Below are positions 45,317-55,218 of a stretch of DNA of 64,000 nucleotides, in pieces; the stretch's first letter is position 1, and each line of letters starts with the position of its first letter. The notes under the pieces were generated by a model. That model was not told the origin of the DNA, ran no database searches, and saw only the letters and a list, made by a program, of their open reading frames with translations. The stretch is from JAFAXD01 sp963833605 (GTDB lineage: Bacteria > Pseudomonadota > Alphaproteobacteria > Rhizobiales > Xanthobacteraceae). A program made the position numbers and the translations under genes. Location of the stretch: NCBI GenBank assembly GCA_963833605.1, contig CAWHYZ010000004.1, positions 124,001 to 188,000 on the forward strand. Direction: 5' to 3'.

Positions 45317-47767
45317 TCAATAAAGCCCGTTACCCATACGAACGGCGCGATCGGCCTCCGGGGTCACCGCGACCGGCATGCCATCCGGGCCGATAACTGA
45401 ATTGTAGTCGGGTGGTGCCGTCCCCGGCTTGAACGCCTCGAGGATAGCGCCAGGCGCGCCCGGAGGAGCACGCAATCCGCTTCTCGGGTCGATGCGGATG
45501 AGCTTGATGCCGGGCGGCACGCGGAATTCCAAGGCGGGCCTGTCAGCCAGCGCCATTTTCAGGAAATCACGCACCACAGGCGCGGCCAAATGGCCGCCGG
45601 TCGCGCCGCGCGCGATGTGTCGCGGCTTGTCGTAGCCAAGATAGACGCCCACTGCGATTTCCGGCGTGAAGCCTACGAACCACACGTCCTTTTCGTCGTT
45701 GGTGGTGCCGGTCTTGCCGGCCACCGGCTTGCCAACTGCCTTCACGACCGTACCGGTGCCGCGCTGCACCACGCCCTGGAGCATGGAGGTGATCTGATAA
45801 GCGGTCATCGGGTCGAGCACCTGCTCACGACGGTCGACCAGCGTCGGTTCCGGCTGGTTATTCCATTGTTGAGCGTCGCAGCCGCGACATTCGCGCTGGT
45901 CGTGCCGATAGATGGTCTTGCCATAGCGATCCTGGATCCGGTCGATCAGGGTCGGTTGGATGCGCCGCCCGCCATTGGCGAACATGGAATAAGCCGTGAC
46001 CATGCGCATGACCGTCGTCTCGCCCGCGCCCAGCGCATACGACAGGTAGTTCGGCAGGTTTTCGTAGACACCAAATCGATGCGCATATTCCCCGATCAGC
46101 GGCATGCCGATGTCCTGAGCGAGCCGCACCGTCATCACGTTACGCGACTGCTCGATCCCGAATTGCAAGGTCTGCGGACCGTAGTACTTGCCCGTGGAAT
46201 AATTCTCCGGCCGCCAGGGTGGCAGACCTGGTCCCTGATCGATCTCGATCGGCGCGTCGACCACCACGGTCGATGGCGTGTAGCCGTTGTCGAGCGCGGA
46301 CGCGTACACAAACGGCTTGAATGATGATCCGGGCTGCCGCATCGCCTGGGTAGCTCGATCGAACTGACTTTGATCGAACGAGAAACCACCGACGATGGCG
46401 AGCACGCGGCCCGTTAGTGGATCCATCACCACCATGGCGCCGGAAATTTCAGGAGGCTGGTGCAACCGGAACTGCGTTGGATCCTGGGCGCTCGGCTCGA
46501 CATAGATCACGTCACCCGGATTGAGGACCTGAGTAACGCTCTTGACCGGCCGAAACTTGTCCGACGCCTGTTTGGCCCACTTCACGCCGTCGAGCGGAAT
46601 ATTACCGACCTGGCGATCGCGTACAACGGAACCCCCGGGCTCCCGGTTGGGCTGGAACCCGATTCGCGCGGCTTGGTCGCTGACATTAAGCACCACCGCC
46701 AGCCGCCAGGGCGCGACATCGCTGAGCGCGTGCACGTCGGCAAGCTTGACGCCCCAATCACCGGAAATGTCGATCTTGGCGACCGGCCCGCGATAGCCCG
46801 CCTGTTCATCGAAAGCGACGAGCCCATCGACCAGCGCCTTGCGGGCCATCGCCTGCATCTTGGGATCGAGCGTCGTGCGAACCGACAGGCCGCCCTCGTA
46901 GAGCCGCTTCTCGTCATACTTCTCCTGAATCGTGCGGCGCACTTCCTCGGCGAAGTACTCACTTGCGAAGATATGAGCGCCGCGCGTCCGCACGGTCACG
47001 TTGAGCGGCTCTTTCTTGGCCTTCTCGGCCTCGGCCGCGGTGATGTACGCGTCCTCGCGCATGCGATCGATGACGTAATTACGCCGTTCGATGGCGCGAT
47101 CGCGATTACGGAACGGGTGCAGATCGCTCGGAGCTTTCGGCAAGGCCGCCAAGTAGGCCGCCTCCGGGATCGTCAACTCGTGCACCGACTTGTCGAAATA
47201 GAGGAGCGAGGCCGCGGCAACGCCGTAGGCGCCAAACCCGAGATAGATCTCGTTGAGGTAAAGCTCGAGAATGCGCTCTTTCGAATATGTCCGCTCAATT
47301 TGCAGCGCCAGCAATGCTTCTTTGATCTTGCGCTCGAACGAGACTTCGTTGGTGAGCAGGAAGTTTTTGGCCACCTGCTGGGTGATGGTCGAGGCACCCT
47401 GGGGGCGGCGATGGCTGCCGTAGTTCTCTAGGAAGACGCGGCCGGCGCGCAGGATGCCGCTGAAATCCAAGCCGCTATGTTCGTAGAAGTTCTTATCCTC
47501 GGCGGAAATGAACGCATTGGTCACAAGCTTCGGCACCGCCTGGATCGGGATATAGAGCCTGCGTTCGCGCGCATATTCGGCGATGAGCGAACCGTCGGAC
47601 GCATGGACCCGCGTCATCACCGGTGGCTCGTAGTCGCTCAGCTGCTTATAGTCCGGCAGATCCTTCGAAAAGTGCCAGAGAAGGCCAGCGACGGCCCCGA
47701 CCCCGACCAGAAACACGATTGTCCCGGCGGCGAACAAAAAGCCGAAGAAGCGGAACAGCAGTCTCAT
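45317..47767 (-). CDS. Penicillin-binding protein 1A
   Basis: This is a class A bifunctional enzyme (816 residues) that polymerises and cross-links peptidoglycan. An N-terminal membrane anchor (about 5-30) is followed by the glycosyltransferase-51 domain with EDKNFYEHSGLDF and RRPQGASTITQQVAKNF, an OB-like insert, and the transpeptidase domain with SSFKPF (active Ser-x-x-Lys), SRN and KTGTT. A Cys pair (ECRGC) near residue 650 is a small local feature. The start at 47767 is chosen on the anchor; a longer frame to 47872 lacks family support. It is upstream of prfB only by gene order, with the transglutaminase in between on the other strand. Confidence 0.95.
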   Translation of the reverse strand: MRLLFRFFGFLFAAGTIVFLVGVGAVAGLLWHFSKDLPDYKQLSDYEPPVMTRVHASDGSLIAEYARERRLYIPIQAVPKLVTNAFISAEDKNFYEHSGLDFSGILRAGRVFLENYGSHRRPQGASTITQQVAKNFLLTNEVSFERKIKEALLALQIERTYSKERILELYLNEIYLGFGAYGVAAASLLYFDKSVHELTIPEAAYLAALPKAPSDLHPFRNRDRAIERRNYVIDRMREDAYITAAEAEKAKKEPLNVTVRTRGAHIFASEYFAEEVRRTIQEKYDEKRLYEGGLSVRTTLDPKMQAMARKALVDGLVAFDEQAGYRGPVAKIDISGDWGVKLADVHALSDVAPWRLAVVLNVSDQAARIGFQPNREPGGSVVRDRQVGNIPLDGVKWAKQASDKFRPVKSVTQVLNPGDVIYVEPSAQDPTQFRLHQPPEISGAMVVMDPLTGRVLAIVGGFSFDQSQFDRATQAMRQPGSSFKPFVYASALDNGYTPSTVVVDAPIEIDQGPGLPPWRPENYSTGKYYGPQTLQFGIEQSRNVMTVRLAQDIGMPLIGEYAHRFGVYENLPNYLSYALGAGETTVMRMVTAYSMFANGGRRIQPTLIDRIQDRYGKTIYRHDQRECRGCDAQQWNNQPEPTLVDRREQVLDPMTAYQITSMLQGVVQRGTGTVVKAVGKPVAGKTGTTNDEKDVWFVGFTPEIAVGVYLGYDKPRHIARGATGGHLAAPVVRDFLKMALADRPALEFRVPPGIKLIRIDPRSGLRAPPGAPGAILEAFKPGTAPPDYNSVIGPDGMPVAVTPEADRAVRMGNGLY

Positions 47768-47918
47768 GGGCGTTCCAATCTGACCGACGCAAGCCGATTG
47801 CGTTGCCTCAACCCACAATGAACAGGTGATTTTTGCGGCCCCTTGGACCGGACGCCGCCATACCCCACCCAATCGCTTCGTCGCGCCGTTTTATGTTGAA
47901 ACTGAGGCCAAATCCAAA

Positions 47919-49208
47919 TCATTCGGGGTTGGCCGCCGGCAAAGGGCCGGCCATTCGGGTGGCAAAATAGGCGTTGACCGCGTGGGCAACCGCCTCAGCC
48001 GCCCGCGACCGCCAAGTATCCGACATGAGCTGCTTGAAGTCCTCGCGGTTCGACACAAAGCCGAGTTCGATCAAGACGGACGGCACGTCTGGAGCCTTGA
48101 GGACACGGAAGCCGGCCGATTTCAGCGGCTTTTTGTGCAGCCGAACCGAGCTCTTGAGCTCGCCCGCCGCGGCACGGGCGAAATGGGTCGAGAATGTCCG
48201 GGTCTCGCGCTGGGCAAGGTCGATGAGGATATCGGCGATCTCGTCCGGCTCGCCCGACAGGTCAACCCCGGCGATGATGTCGGCACGGTTTTCTGCCTCG
48301 GCAAGGCGCGCCGCCTCCGTGTCTGAGGCTTGGTCCGAGAGCGTATAGATGGTCGCCCCCTGGGCGTCACCGTCGCCGCGAGCGAGCGCATCGCAATGGA
48401 TCGAAATGAAGAGCTGCGCCCGGCGCGCGCGCGCAAACTGGACGCGCTCCGCGAGTGCGACGAACGTATCCTCGGTCCGCGTCAGCTCCACACGGAACTT
48501 TCCGGTGCGTTCGATCTTGTCCCGCAGCAACAAGGCAAAATCGAGCACCATCGCCTTTTCGGCTTCGCCGGTCGGGCCATGAGCGCCCTCGTCGATGCCC
48601 CCATGGCCGGGATCAAGCACAATCAATGGGCGCGGATCGTTTACCGGCCCAGCCGAAGTGCGGTCGATCTTGCGGCTCGCTTCGCGCCCAGTTGTGGCGC
48701 GGTTGTCGCGCGCAATTGCGCGCGAATAGGCCTCTCGATCGGTTGCCGCCAAGTCCAGCACCAACCGCGCCGGCTCGTTGTCGGCCGCGTCGAGCACGAA
48801 CAGCTTGTCCACGCGGACCGGCCCTGCGAGATCGATCACGATCCGCGAGCCGCCTTTCATCATCAAGCCAAACCGGAACGCCTTAACGAGCCCGCGGCCG
48901 GTTTCACCAGCGCGGGCCGGCAACTGGAAGCTCACTTGTGGAAGGTCGATGACGAGGCGATAGGGGTCCGCCAGGGTGAACGCGTGCATGTCGATCTTGC
49001 GGCTGAGATCGAGCACGATGCGCGTCTGCCTGTCGTCACCGCCCATGCGAATCGCCGTGGCGGTCGGGTAGGTCTCGGCAACCAAGGGATCGGCCGGCGT
49101 GGCTGCGGGAGGGGCAGTTGCTTCCTGGGCGAGAGCTGTCGCACAGGCGAGCGAGAGGACCACGCAAGCGACGAGAGGCGTCACCTGACCGATCACACCA
49201 GCCCCCAT
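47919..49208 (-). CDS. N-acetylmuramoyl-L-alanine amidase with AMIN domain
   Basis: This secreted zinc amidase (429 residues) cleaves the bond between N-acetylmuramic acid and L-Ala to separate daughter cells. A signal peptide ends near ALAQ, an AMIN domain (VLDLSRKIDMHAFTLADPYR) follows, and the C-terminal Amidase_3 domain has the zinc ligands in DPGHGGIDEG, the SIHCDAL segment and ELGFVSNRED with the catalytic Glu. The AmiC type is suggested by this order of domains. It lies 151 bases upstream of PBP1A on the same strand, so the two may be cotranscribed. Confidence 0.94.
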   Translation of the reverse strand: MGAGVIGQVTPLVACVVLSLACATALAQEATAPPAATPADPLVAETYPTATAIRMGGDDRQTRIVLDLSRKIDMHAFTLADPYRLVIDLPQVSFQLPARAGETGRGLVKAFRFGLMMKGGSRIVIDLAGPVRVDKLFVLDAADNEPARLVLDLAATDREAYSRAIARDNRATTGREASRKIDRTSAGPVNDPRPLIVLDPGHGGIDEGAHGPTGEAEKAMVLDFALLLRDKIERTGKFRVELTRTEDTFVALAERVQFARARRAQLFISIHCDALARGDGDAQGATIYTLSDQASDTEAARLAEAENRADIIAGVDLSGEPDEIADILIDLAQRETRTFSTHFARAAAGELKSSVRLHKKPLKSAGFRVLKAPDVPSVLIELGFVSNREDFKQLMSDTWRSRAAEAVAHAVNAYFATRMAGPLPAANPE

Positions 49209-50169
49209 CCACCCAATTCGGCAGCCGTTGCCGGCTCGCCAAAACGCCGCATCCCCACTTCTACTTCATTAACCGGGCTTGGTTAACCGTGCGCTAATCC
49301 GCGGACGTCGATTGTCGGTGCGGTGTGACAGATCCGCGACGGGCCCATCCGGCCCCGGTTTCCGAACTCCCCCAGGTACCCGTGGATGCCGTGGATGCCC
49401 GTGGATGCTCATGGTTGCCCATGGTTGCCCTGTTGTGCGCGGGCACCCATGGGGCAACCATGGGCTGGCAGCACCCGTTAGGAATATGAACCTGGTCAGC
49501 CCCTGCTACGGAAAAGGGATCGGAGGCGGGCCCTGACACGAAAAAGTCGAGGAGGCGGGCCGGAACATACTTTTGGTTCCGCGCCGTTGCCCAACGTCAG
49601 CTTGCCAATAGCCCATTGATGGCCCTATTTAAGTCCCGGTTGACGGCGCCCGATTCTGGTTCTGCCGTTTTTCAGGTACCCGGTCGGCCGCTTGGATTGT
49701 GCTCAGATCGATGCCAAAAAGGGGCTCTGATTGGGCCGCTCGGCCGGCAGCTTCCTTCCCCGGATGACCGGAAAGCGCAGGCTCGGGCAGAGCGAAATCG
49801 ATCGAATCCGGAATGTCACGCTTGACACATCCTGGGTTCAGGTCGTGCCGTCAACAAACAAGAACCCTCGGCGGCGCGTCGCGCTGCCGGCAGGGGGCGT
49901 AGGTACGGTCATGAGGACAGGCACGCGGGACCGTCGTACACGGTCCTGCAAAGGTTTCACCCCCTTGCGGGCTCGCACACGAGCTCTGCAAAGGTTTGAT
50001 CGTGTTGCAGTCCGACGGCTGCACGGGTGCTCAACGCCCTGGCCCATCCAACGACCGGACGACGCCCGGATTTTTGCCTTCAACCCCAATTCGGTGCGTG
50101 CAGCGCTGCGCGAAGTCCCGTCCCATGGGCACCCCGCGTGCGCGCGACCCACCGCACAGAGAAAAGTCA
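49209..50169. other. Long intergenic region upstream of rne with repeats
   Basis: This is 961 bases between the divergent amidase and RNase E genes without a supportable gene; small frames in it have no family resemblance. It holds a run of 9-10-base repeats and a large inverted repeat near 49381-49466, and a duplicated TGCAAAGGTTT at 49947-49957 and 49987-49997, 40 bases apart. A long untranslated leader before rne would fit the autoregulation known for RNase E in other bacteria. I could not place a promoter. Confidence 0.6.
49382..49466. repeat. Tandem 9-10-base repeat with downstream inverted complement
   Basis: Five units GTGGATGCC, GTGGATGCCC, GTGGATGCTC, ATGGTTGCCC, ATGGTTGCCC run from 49382 to 49430, grading from one sequence to the other. 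The segment ACCCATGGGGCAACCATGGGC at 49445-49465 is complementary to the last units, so the RNA can fold a long stem with a GC-rich loop of about 14 bases. Confidence 0.7.
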
Positions 50170-53112
50170 ATGGCCAACAAAATGCTCATCGACGCGGCCC
50201 ACCCGGAGGAAACCCGTGTGGTGGTGTTGCGCGGAAATCGGGTCGAGGAATTTGATTTCGAGTCGGCCCATCGCCGACAACTCCGCGGAAATATCTATCT
50301 CGCCAAGGTCACACGCGTAGAGCCCTCGTTGCAGGCGGCCTTCGTCGACTATGGCGGCAACCGTCACGGCTTCCTGGCCTTTAGCGAAATTCATCCGGAT
50401 TACTATCAAATCCCAGTTGCCGACCGCCAGGCTCTGATCGAAGAGGAAGAGCGCGCTCATCGTGCCGCGGAAGCGGAAGCCGAGCGACGCGCCGCCCGGA
50501 CACGGACGCGACCGCGGACGGCTACGCGTCCATCCGACGTCGTCCAAAGCGAGCCCCTCGCACAACCAGAACCGGGATCCGAAGAAGCCCTGCTGCTTGA
50601 TGCCCAGGCCGAGGAAGCAGCGGCCGAGGAGGCGGCTTTTGCGCCCGAGTCGGCGGAAGAGACGGCCGAATTCTTAGAAACCGACGATCATCCGGACAGC
50701 GGGCATCCGGCAATCGAGGGAAACGGGGACGGCTTTGAACCTGCGTCCGTCGACGCAATGTCAGAGCCTGACATTGCCCACGACGAAGCCCCGCAGGCGG
50801 CCGCAGAAGAGCTGGTCGAACATGATGAACCATCGCCCGTAACGTCGCCGGCAACTGCCGAAGATGCAGAAACCGACACCCACACCCGCGGGGGCAATAT
50901 CCAGGAGACCGAAGAACACGGGGGCAATATCCAGGAGACCGAAGAGGAAGAGGTTGTCGAGTCGGTCGGTGGCGCCGACGCACTCGAAGAAGTTCCCGAT
51001 CGGATGCCGCGCTCGCGCCGACAATATAAGATTCAAGAGGTGATCAAACGGCGCCAGGTGCTGCTTGTACAGGTGGTCAAAGAAGAGCGTGGTACCAAGG
51101 GGGCGGCGCTCACCACCTACCTGTCACTCGCGGGCCGTTACTGCGTGCTGATGCCGAATACCGCGCGTGGCGGCGGAATTTCCCGCAAGATCACTGATGC
51201 CCGCGACCGTATGCGACTCAAGGAGGTCGCCCAGGATCTCGAAGTGCCTGAGGGCATGGGCGTGATCCTGCGCACCGCGGGCGCCGCGCGAACCAAGCTC
51301 GAGATCAAGCGCGACTTCGAATATCTGCTGCGGGTGTGGGAAACCGTCCGCGACCTGACGCTGCGATCCACCGCTCCCACGCTGGTTTATGAGGAAGGGT
51401 CGCTGGTCAAGCGTTCGATCCGTGACCTCTACACCAAGGACATCGACGAGATCATCGTCGCCGGCACACAGGCTTACGAGGAAGCGCGGGAGTTCATGCG
51501 TATGCTCATGCCGAGCCATACGCACAGCGTGAAGTTCTACCGTGACAGCCAGCCACCGTTTTCACGCTATGGCATCGAGAGCCAGCTCGATGCCATGTTC
51601 TCGCCGGTCGTGCAGCTGCGGTCGGGCGGCTACATCGTGCTCAATCAAACCGAGGCCCTGGTCTCGATCGACGTCAATTCCGGCCGCGCTACACGCGAGC
51701 ATCACATCGAGGACACCGCACTCAAGACCAATCTGGAAGCGGCCGACGAGATCGCGCGGCAGCTGCGGTTGCGCGATCTGGCAGGCTTGATCGTGATCGA
51801 TTTCATCGACATGGACGAGAAGCGCAACAACCGTTCGGTCGAGCGCCGGCTCAAGGATGCACTCAAGAACGACCGCGCTCGCATTCAAGTCGGTCGCATC
51901 TCGCACTTCGGCCTAATGGAAATGTCGCGCCAGCGCATCCGCGCGAGTGTGCTGGAGAGCTCGACCGACAAATGCGCGATCTGCGGCGGCACCGGGCATG
52001 TCCGCTCGGTATCGTCGGTCGCCCTCCAGCTGCTGCGCGTGATCGAGGAGACGCTCTTGCGCGGGGCAACCCACAATCAAATCGTACGCACGCGCACCGA
52101 CATCGCGCTCTACCTGCTCAATCACAAACGCGCGCACCTGCGTGACCTTGAGCAACGGTTCCAGATCACCATCACGGTCAATGCCGACGCTGCGATGGGC
52201 GGCCAGCAGCCGTTTCTCATCGAAAAAGGCGAACAGGTTCACTCGATTGAGCAGGCGCGTGCCATTACCCAGCAACCTGCCGCGCCGCTCGCCGCGGAGC
52301 CCGAAGAGGGCGAGTTGCAGCTCGACCTGGGCGACGAGATCGTGGCCGAGGCGGCCGAAGATGAAGGTGATGAACTTGCAGCCGGCGAACCCGAGGAGAT
52401 CGAGGCGTCTCAGGAGGGAGTCCGTCTCGAGGGTGGTGATGGCGGTCGTGTACGCCGACGGCGGCGCCGCCGCGGGCGACGCGGCGGCGAAGGGCGGCCC
52501 TCGGAAGGATTCGGAGCAGCCACGGTCGCCGAAGCTCCCGCGACAGTGCCGGCGGACGGCAACGAAGCCGTCGACGAGGACGCCGCCGAGTCGACTGAGG
52601 ACGTTGAAGCCTCCGAACCCGCGGGCGAGTTGGGCGATGACAACGGCGAAGGGCGCAGGCGCAGACGCCGCGGCCGCCGCGGCGGCCGCCGCAACCGCCG
52701 CGGCAGTGAAGGGCAAGCTCCGTACGAGCCCGGGCCGGCAACATTCGACCTGCCGCAGCAGCCGCCCGAGAGCAGTGAAGCCCCTCACCCGGCGAACGAT
52801 GCGCCCGCGCCGTTTGAGCCCGAGCTTGCAGGTGCGGTTGCAGACTTAGGTGGTCCGTCGATCCCCGCGCAACAGCCAGAGCCTGCGAACGAACCCCTTG
52901 CGCCCGAATCCCCGCGTCGCCGTTCGACCGTGCGTGAGCCGGTGGTGCTCCCAATCGCCAGCGCCAGCAGTTCCCCAACGCCAGCCACTGCCCCGGCCGA
53001 ACGAGCTGCCGAAACACCGGTTCCGGCACCGGAAAGCACGGGTTCCGATGCGGCCGACAAGCCACGCCGAACCGGATGGTGGGCCAAGCGCTTGTTAGGC
53101 GGCAATGGCTGA
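50170..53112 (+). CDS. rne: Ribonuclease E
   Basis: RNase E is the endonuclease that scaffolds the RNA degradosome. The 980-residue protein has the S1 domain split by an acidic insert of about 170 residues (near residues 100-280), a common alphaproteobacterial design. The catalytic aspartates are in SIDVNSG and VIDFIDMDE; the zinc-link is CAIC in TDKCAICGGTGH. The C-terminal half is disordered, with Arg/Gly-rich and Pro-rich segments that likely bind RNA and partners. I chose the ATG at 50170 (MANKMLIDAAHPEETRVV); an open frame from 49996 is non-family. It is 38 bases before the aldolase/SDR gene. Confidence 0.96.
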   Translation: MANKMLIDAAHPEETRVVVLRGNRVEEFDFESAHRRQLRGNIYLAKVTRVEPSLQAAFVDYGGNRHGFLAFSEIHPDYYQIPVADRQALIEEEERAHRAAEAEAERRAARTRTRPRTATRPSDVVQSEPLAQPEPGSEEALLLDAQAEEAAAEEAAFAPESAEETAEFLETDDHPDSGHPAIEGNGDGFEPASVDAMSEPDIAHDEAPQAAAEELVEHDEPSPVTSPATAEDAETDTHTRGGNIQETEEHGGNIQETEEEEVVESVGGADALEEVPDRMPRSRRQYKIQEVIKRRQVLLVQVVKEERGTKGAALTTYLSLAGRYCVLMPNTARGGGISRKITDARDRMRLKEVAQDLEVPEGMGVILRTAGAARTKLEIKRDFEYLLRVWETVRDLTLRSTAPTLVYEEGSLVKRSIRDLYTKDIDEIIVAGTQAYEEAREFMRMLMPSHTHSVKFYRDSQPPFSRYGIESQLDAMFSPVVQLRSGGYIVLNQTEALVSIDVNSGRATREHHIEDTALKTNLEAADEIARQLRLRDLAGLIVIDFIDMDEKRNNRSVERRLKDALKNDRARIQVGRISHFGLMEMSRQRIRASVLESSTDKCAICGGTGHVRSVSSVALQLLRVIEETLLRGATHNQIVRTRTDIALYLLNHKRAHLRDLEQRFQITITVNADAAMGGQQPFLIEKGEQVHSIEQARAITQQPAAPLAAEPEEGELQLDLGDEIVAEAAEDEGDELAAGEPEEIEASQEGVRLEGGDGGRVRRRRRRRGRRGGEGRPSEGFGAATVAEAPATVPADGNEAVDEDAAESTEDVEASEPAGELGDDNGEGRRRRRRGRRGGRRNRRGSEGQAPYEPGPATFDLPQQPPESSEAPHPANDAPAPFEPELAGAVADLGGPSIPAQQPEPANEPLAPESPRRRSTVREPVVLPIASASSSPTPATAPAERAAETPVPAPESTGSDAADKPRRTGWWAKRLLGGNG
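50890..50949. repeat. rne: 30-base tandem duplication inside rne
   Basis: Two 30-base copies (50890-50919 and 50920-50949) differ only in the last bases, coding GGNIQETEEH and GGNIQETEEE at about residues 241-260 in the acidic S1 insert. The near identity indicates recent duplication, probably by slippage. The reading frame is preserved. Confidence 0.85.
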
Positions 53113-53150
53113 TCGCCGCGAACTGCGGCGATCTCCTGAAGAGGACCTCG

Positions 53151-55211
53151 ATGGAAAGCCGCTTCGTTGAGTCCGATGCCGCCGCAACGGTTGCGCGGTA
53201 CGCCGCGCGCGGGGTGCCGGTTGATCTCGCGATGCGCGTCTATACGACCCGGCTGCTCGGACAGGATCCCCGGCTCGTCCTACACGGCGGCGGCAACACG
53301 TCGGTGAAGATGCGCCACGGGGATCTCATGGGCGATGAGATCGACGTGTTGTGCGTGAAAGGTTCCGGCTGGGACATGGGCACAATCGAGCCCGCCGGAC
53401 TTCCGGCGGTGCGGCTCGATCCATTGCGCCGGCTACGGGCGCGCGCCGCGCTTTCGGACGAAGAGATGGTGGCGGTGCAGCGCGTCAACTTGATTGATCC
53501 AATGGCGCCCAATCCTTCAGTTGAAACCTTGCTGCATGCGTTCATGCCTCACAAGTTTGTCGACCACACCCACGCGACGGCCGTGCTGAGCCTGATCGAT
53601 CAGCCGAACGGCGAAGCGCTTTCCGCCGATCTTTATGACGGGCGCATGGCGATCGTACCGTACATCATGCCAGGTTTTGCGCTCGCCAAGAAAGCAGCGG
53701 AGGTGTTCGAGGCAGCGCCAGGGGCACAAGGCCTCATTCTGCATAAGCACGGCATCTTCACGTTCGGAGCCAGCGCGCGGGAAGCCTACGAGCGCATGAT
53801 CGAGATGGTCTCTCTGGCAGAAGCTCGGCTTAGGCGCGACCGCAACAGTGTGTTCGTCACCATGCAACTGCCGCAACGGATCAGCCCCCTGGCCCTGGTT
53901 GCGCCAATCGTGCGCGGAGCCTGCAGTCTGCCTGATCCCAATATCACTGGCGCCCATCGGCGGCTGGTACTGGATTTCCGCACCGATCCGTCGATCCTCA
54001 ACTATGTCAACGGGGCCGAGATCTTTCGCTACAGCCAGGTCGGTGTTGTAACCCCCGATCACACCATCCGCACCAAGAACTGGCCGCTTGTCGTGGCGGC
54101 GCCGGAGGATGGGAACGAGAATGCTTTCAAACAAAGCGTGAGGTCCGCGGTCGCTGATTTTACGGCGCGGTATCTTGCGTACTTCGAGCGCAACAATGCC
54201 CGCTGCCACGGCAGCAAGCGTATGCTTGATCCCCTCCCCCGGGTTGTGCTCGTACCTGGCCTTGGCCTCTTCGGTCTGGGGCGGAGCAAGAAGGATGCCG
54301 GAATCGCCGCCGATCTGGCTGAGGCCGCAATCGATGCGATCACCGACGCGGAAGCGATCGGTCGTTTCGAGTCGATAACGGAAGCCGACATGTTCGATTG
54401 CGAATACTGGTCGCTCGAGCAAGCCAAACTCGGCAAAGCGCAGGACAGGCCTTTGGCAGGCCAGGTTACCGCCATTACCGGCGCGGGCGGCGCGATCGGT
54501 AGCGCGGCGGCGCGGGCGTTCGCGGCGGCTGGCGCTGAGGTTGCACTTCTGGACGTGAACGCAGAGGCCGCGCAGCGGGAGGCGAAAGTCATCGGTGGAA
54601 CCACAGTCGCGATCGCCTGCGACGTTACCAATCAAGCGTCGGTCGCAGACGCGTTCGCAAAGGTGGCGGAAATATTCGGCGGACTCGATATCGTCATATC
54701 CAATGCGGGCGCCGCCTGGCAGGGACGCATCGGCGAAGTCGACGAGGCCGTTTTGCGCGATAGCTTCGAGCTCAATTTTTTCGGTCACCAGCGCGTCGCC
54801 CAGGCGGCAGTCAAAATCATGCTGGCGCAAGGCACCGGCGGTTGCCTGCTGTTCAACGTCTCCAAACAGGCGGTCAACCCAGGACCGAATTTCGGCCCGT
54901 ATGGGCTTCCGAAAGCGGCCACGCTCGCTTTGGTACGTCAGTATGCGCTCGATTATGGAGCCGATGGAATCCGCGCCAACGCGGTCAACGCCGATCGCAT
55001 TCGCTCAGGCTTGTTGAGCGATGCCACGATCGCGGCACGTTCCAAAGCACGCGGCGTGAGCGAGCAGAAATACATGAGCGGCAACCTGCTCGGGCGGGAA
55101 GTAACCGCAGATGACGTAGCTCAGGCATTTCTGGCGCAGGCATTGGCGCTCAAGACCACCGCAGACGTGACCACTGTCGACGGGGGCAACATCGCGGCCG
55201 CGCTCCGCTAG
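53151..55211 (+). CDS. Bifunctional class II aldolase / short-chain dehydrogenase
   Basis: This fusion of 686 residues has an N-terminal class II aldolase/adducin domain (about residues 20-430, HGGGNTSVK with metal ligands in HTHAT and HKHG) and a C-terminal short-chain dehydrogenase (from about 440: TGAGGAIGSA, NAG, YGLPKAA active-site Tyr and Lys). Related fusions act on rhamnulose-1-phosphate, fuculose or similar sugars in deoxysugar breakdown; the exact sugar is unknown. A start at 53151 has GAAGAGGA nearby. It follows rne at 38 bases, but the link seems accidental. Confidence 0.9.
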   Translation: MESRFVESDAAATVARYAARGVPVDLAMRVYTTRLLGQDPRLVLHGGGNTSVKMRHGDLMGDEIDVLCVKGSGWDMGTIEPAGLPAVRLDPLRRLRARAALSDEEMVAVQRVNLIDPMAPNPSVETLLHAFMPHKFVDHTHATAVLSLIDQPNGEALSADLYDGRMAIVPYIMPGFALAKKAAEVFEAAPGAQGLILHKHGIFTFGASAREAYERMIEMVSLAEARLRRDRNSVFVTMQLPQRISPLALVAPIVRGACSLPDPNITGAHRRLVLDFRTDPSILNYVNGAEIFRYSQVGVVTPDHTIRTKNWPLVVAAPEDGNENAFKQSVRSAVADFTARYLAYFERNNARCHGSKRMLDPLPRVVLVPGLGLFGLGRSKKDAGIAADLAEAAIDAITDAEAIGRFESITEADMFDCEYWSLEQAKLGKAQDRPLAGQVTAITGAGGAIGSAAARAFAAAGAEVALLDVNAEAAQREAKVIGGTTVAIACDVTNQASVADAFAKVAEIFGGLDIVISNAGAAWQGRIGEVDEAVLRDSFELNFFGHQRVAQAAVKIMLAQGTGGCLLFNVSKQAVNPGPNFGPYGLPKAATLALVRQYALDYGADGIRANAVNADRIRSGLLSDATIAARSKARGVSEQKYMSGNLLGREVTADDVAQAFLAQALALKTTADVTTVDGGNIAAALR

Positions 55212-55218
55212 CCATGTC

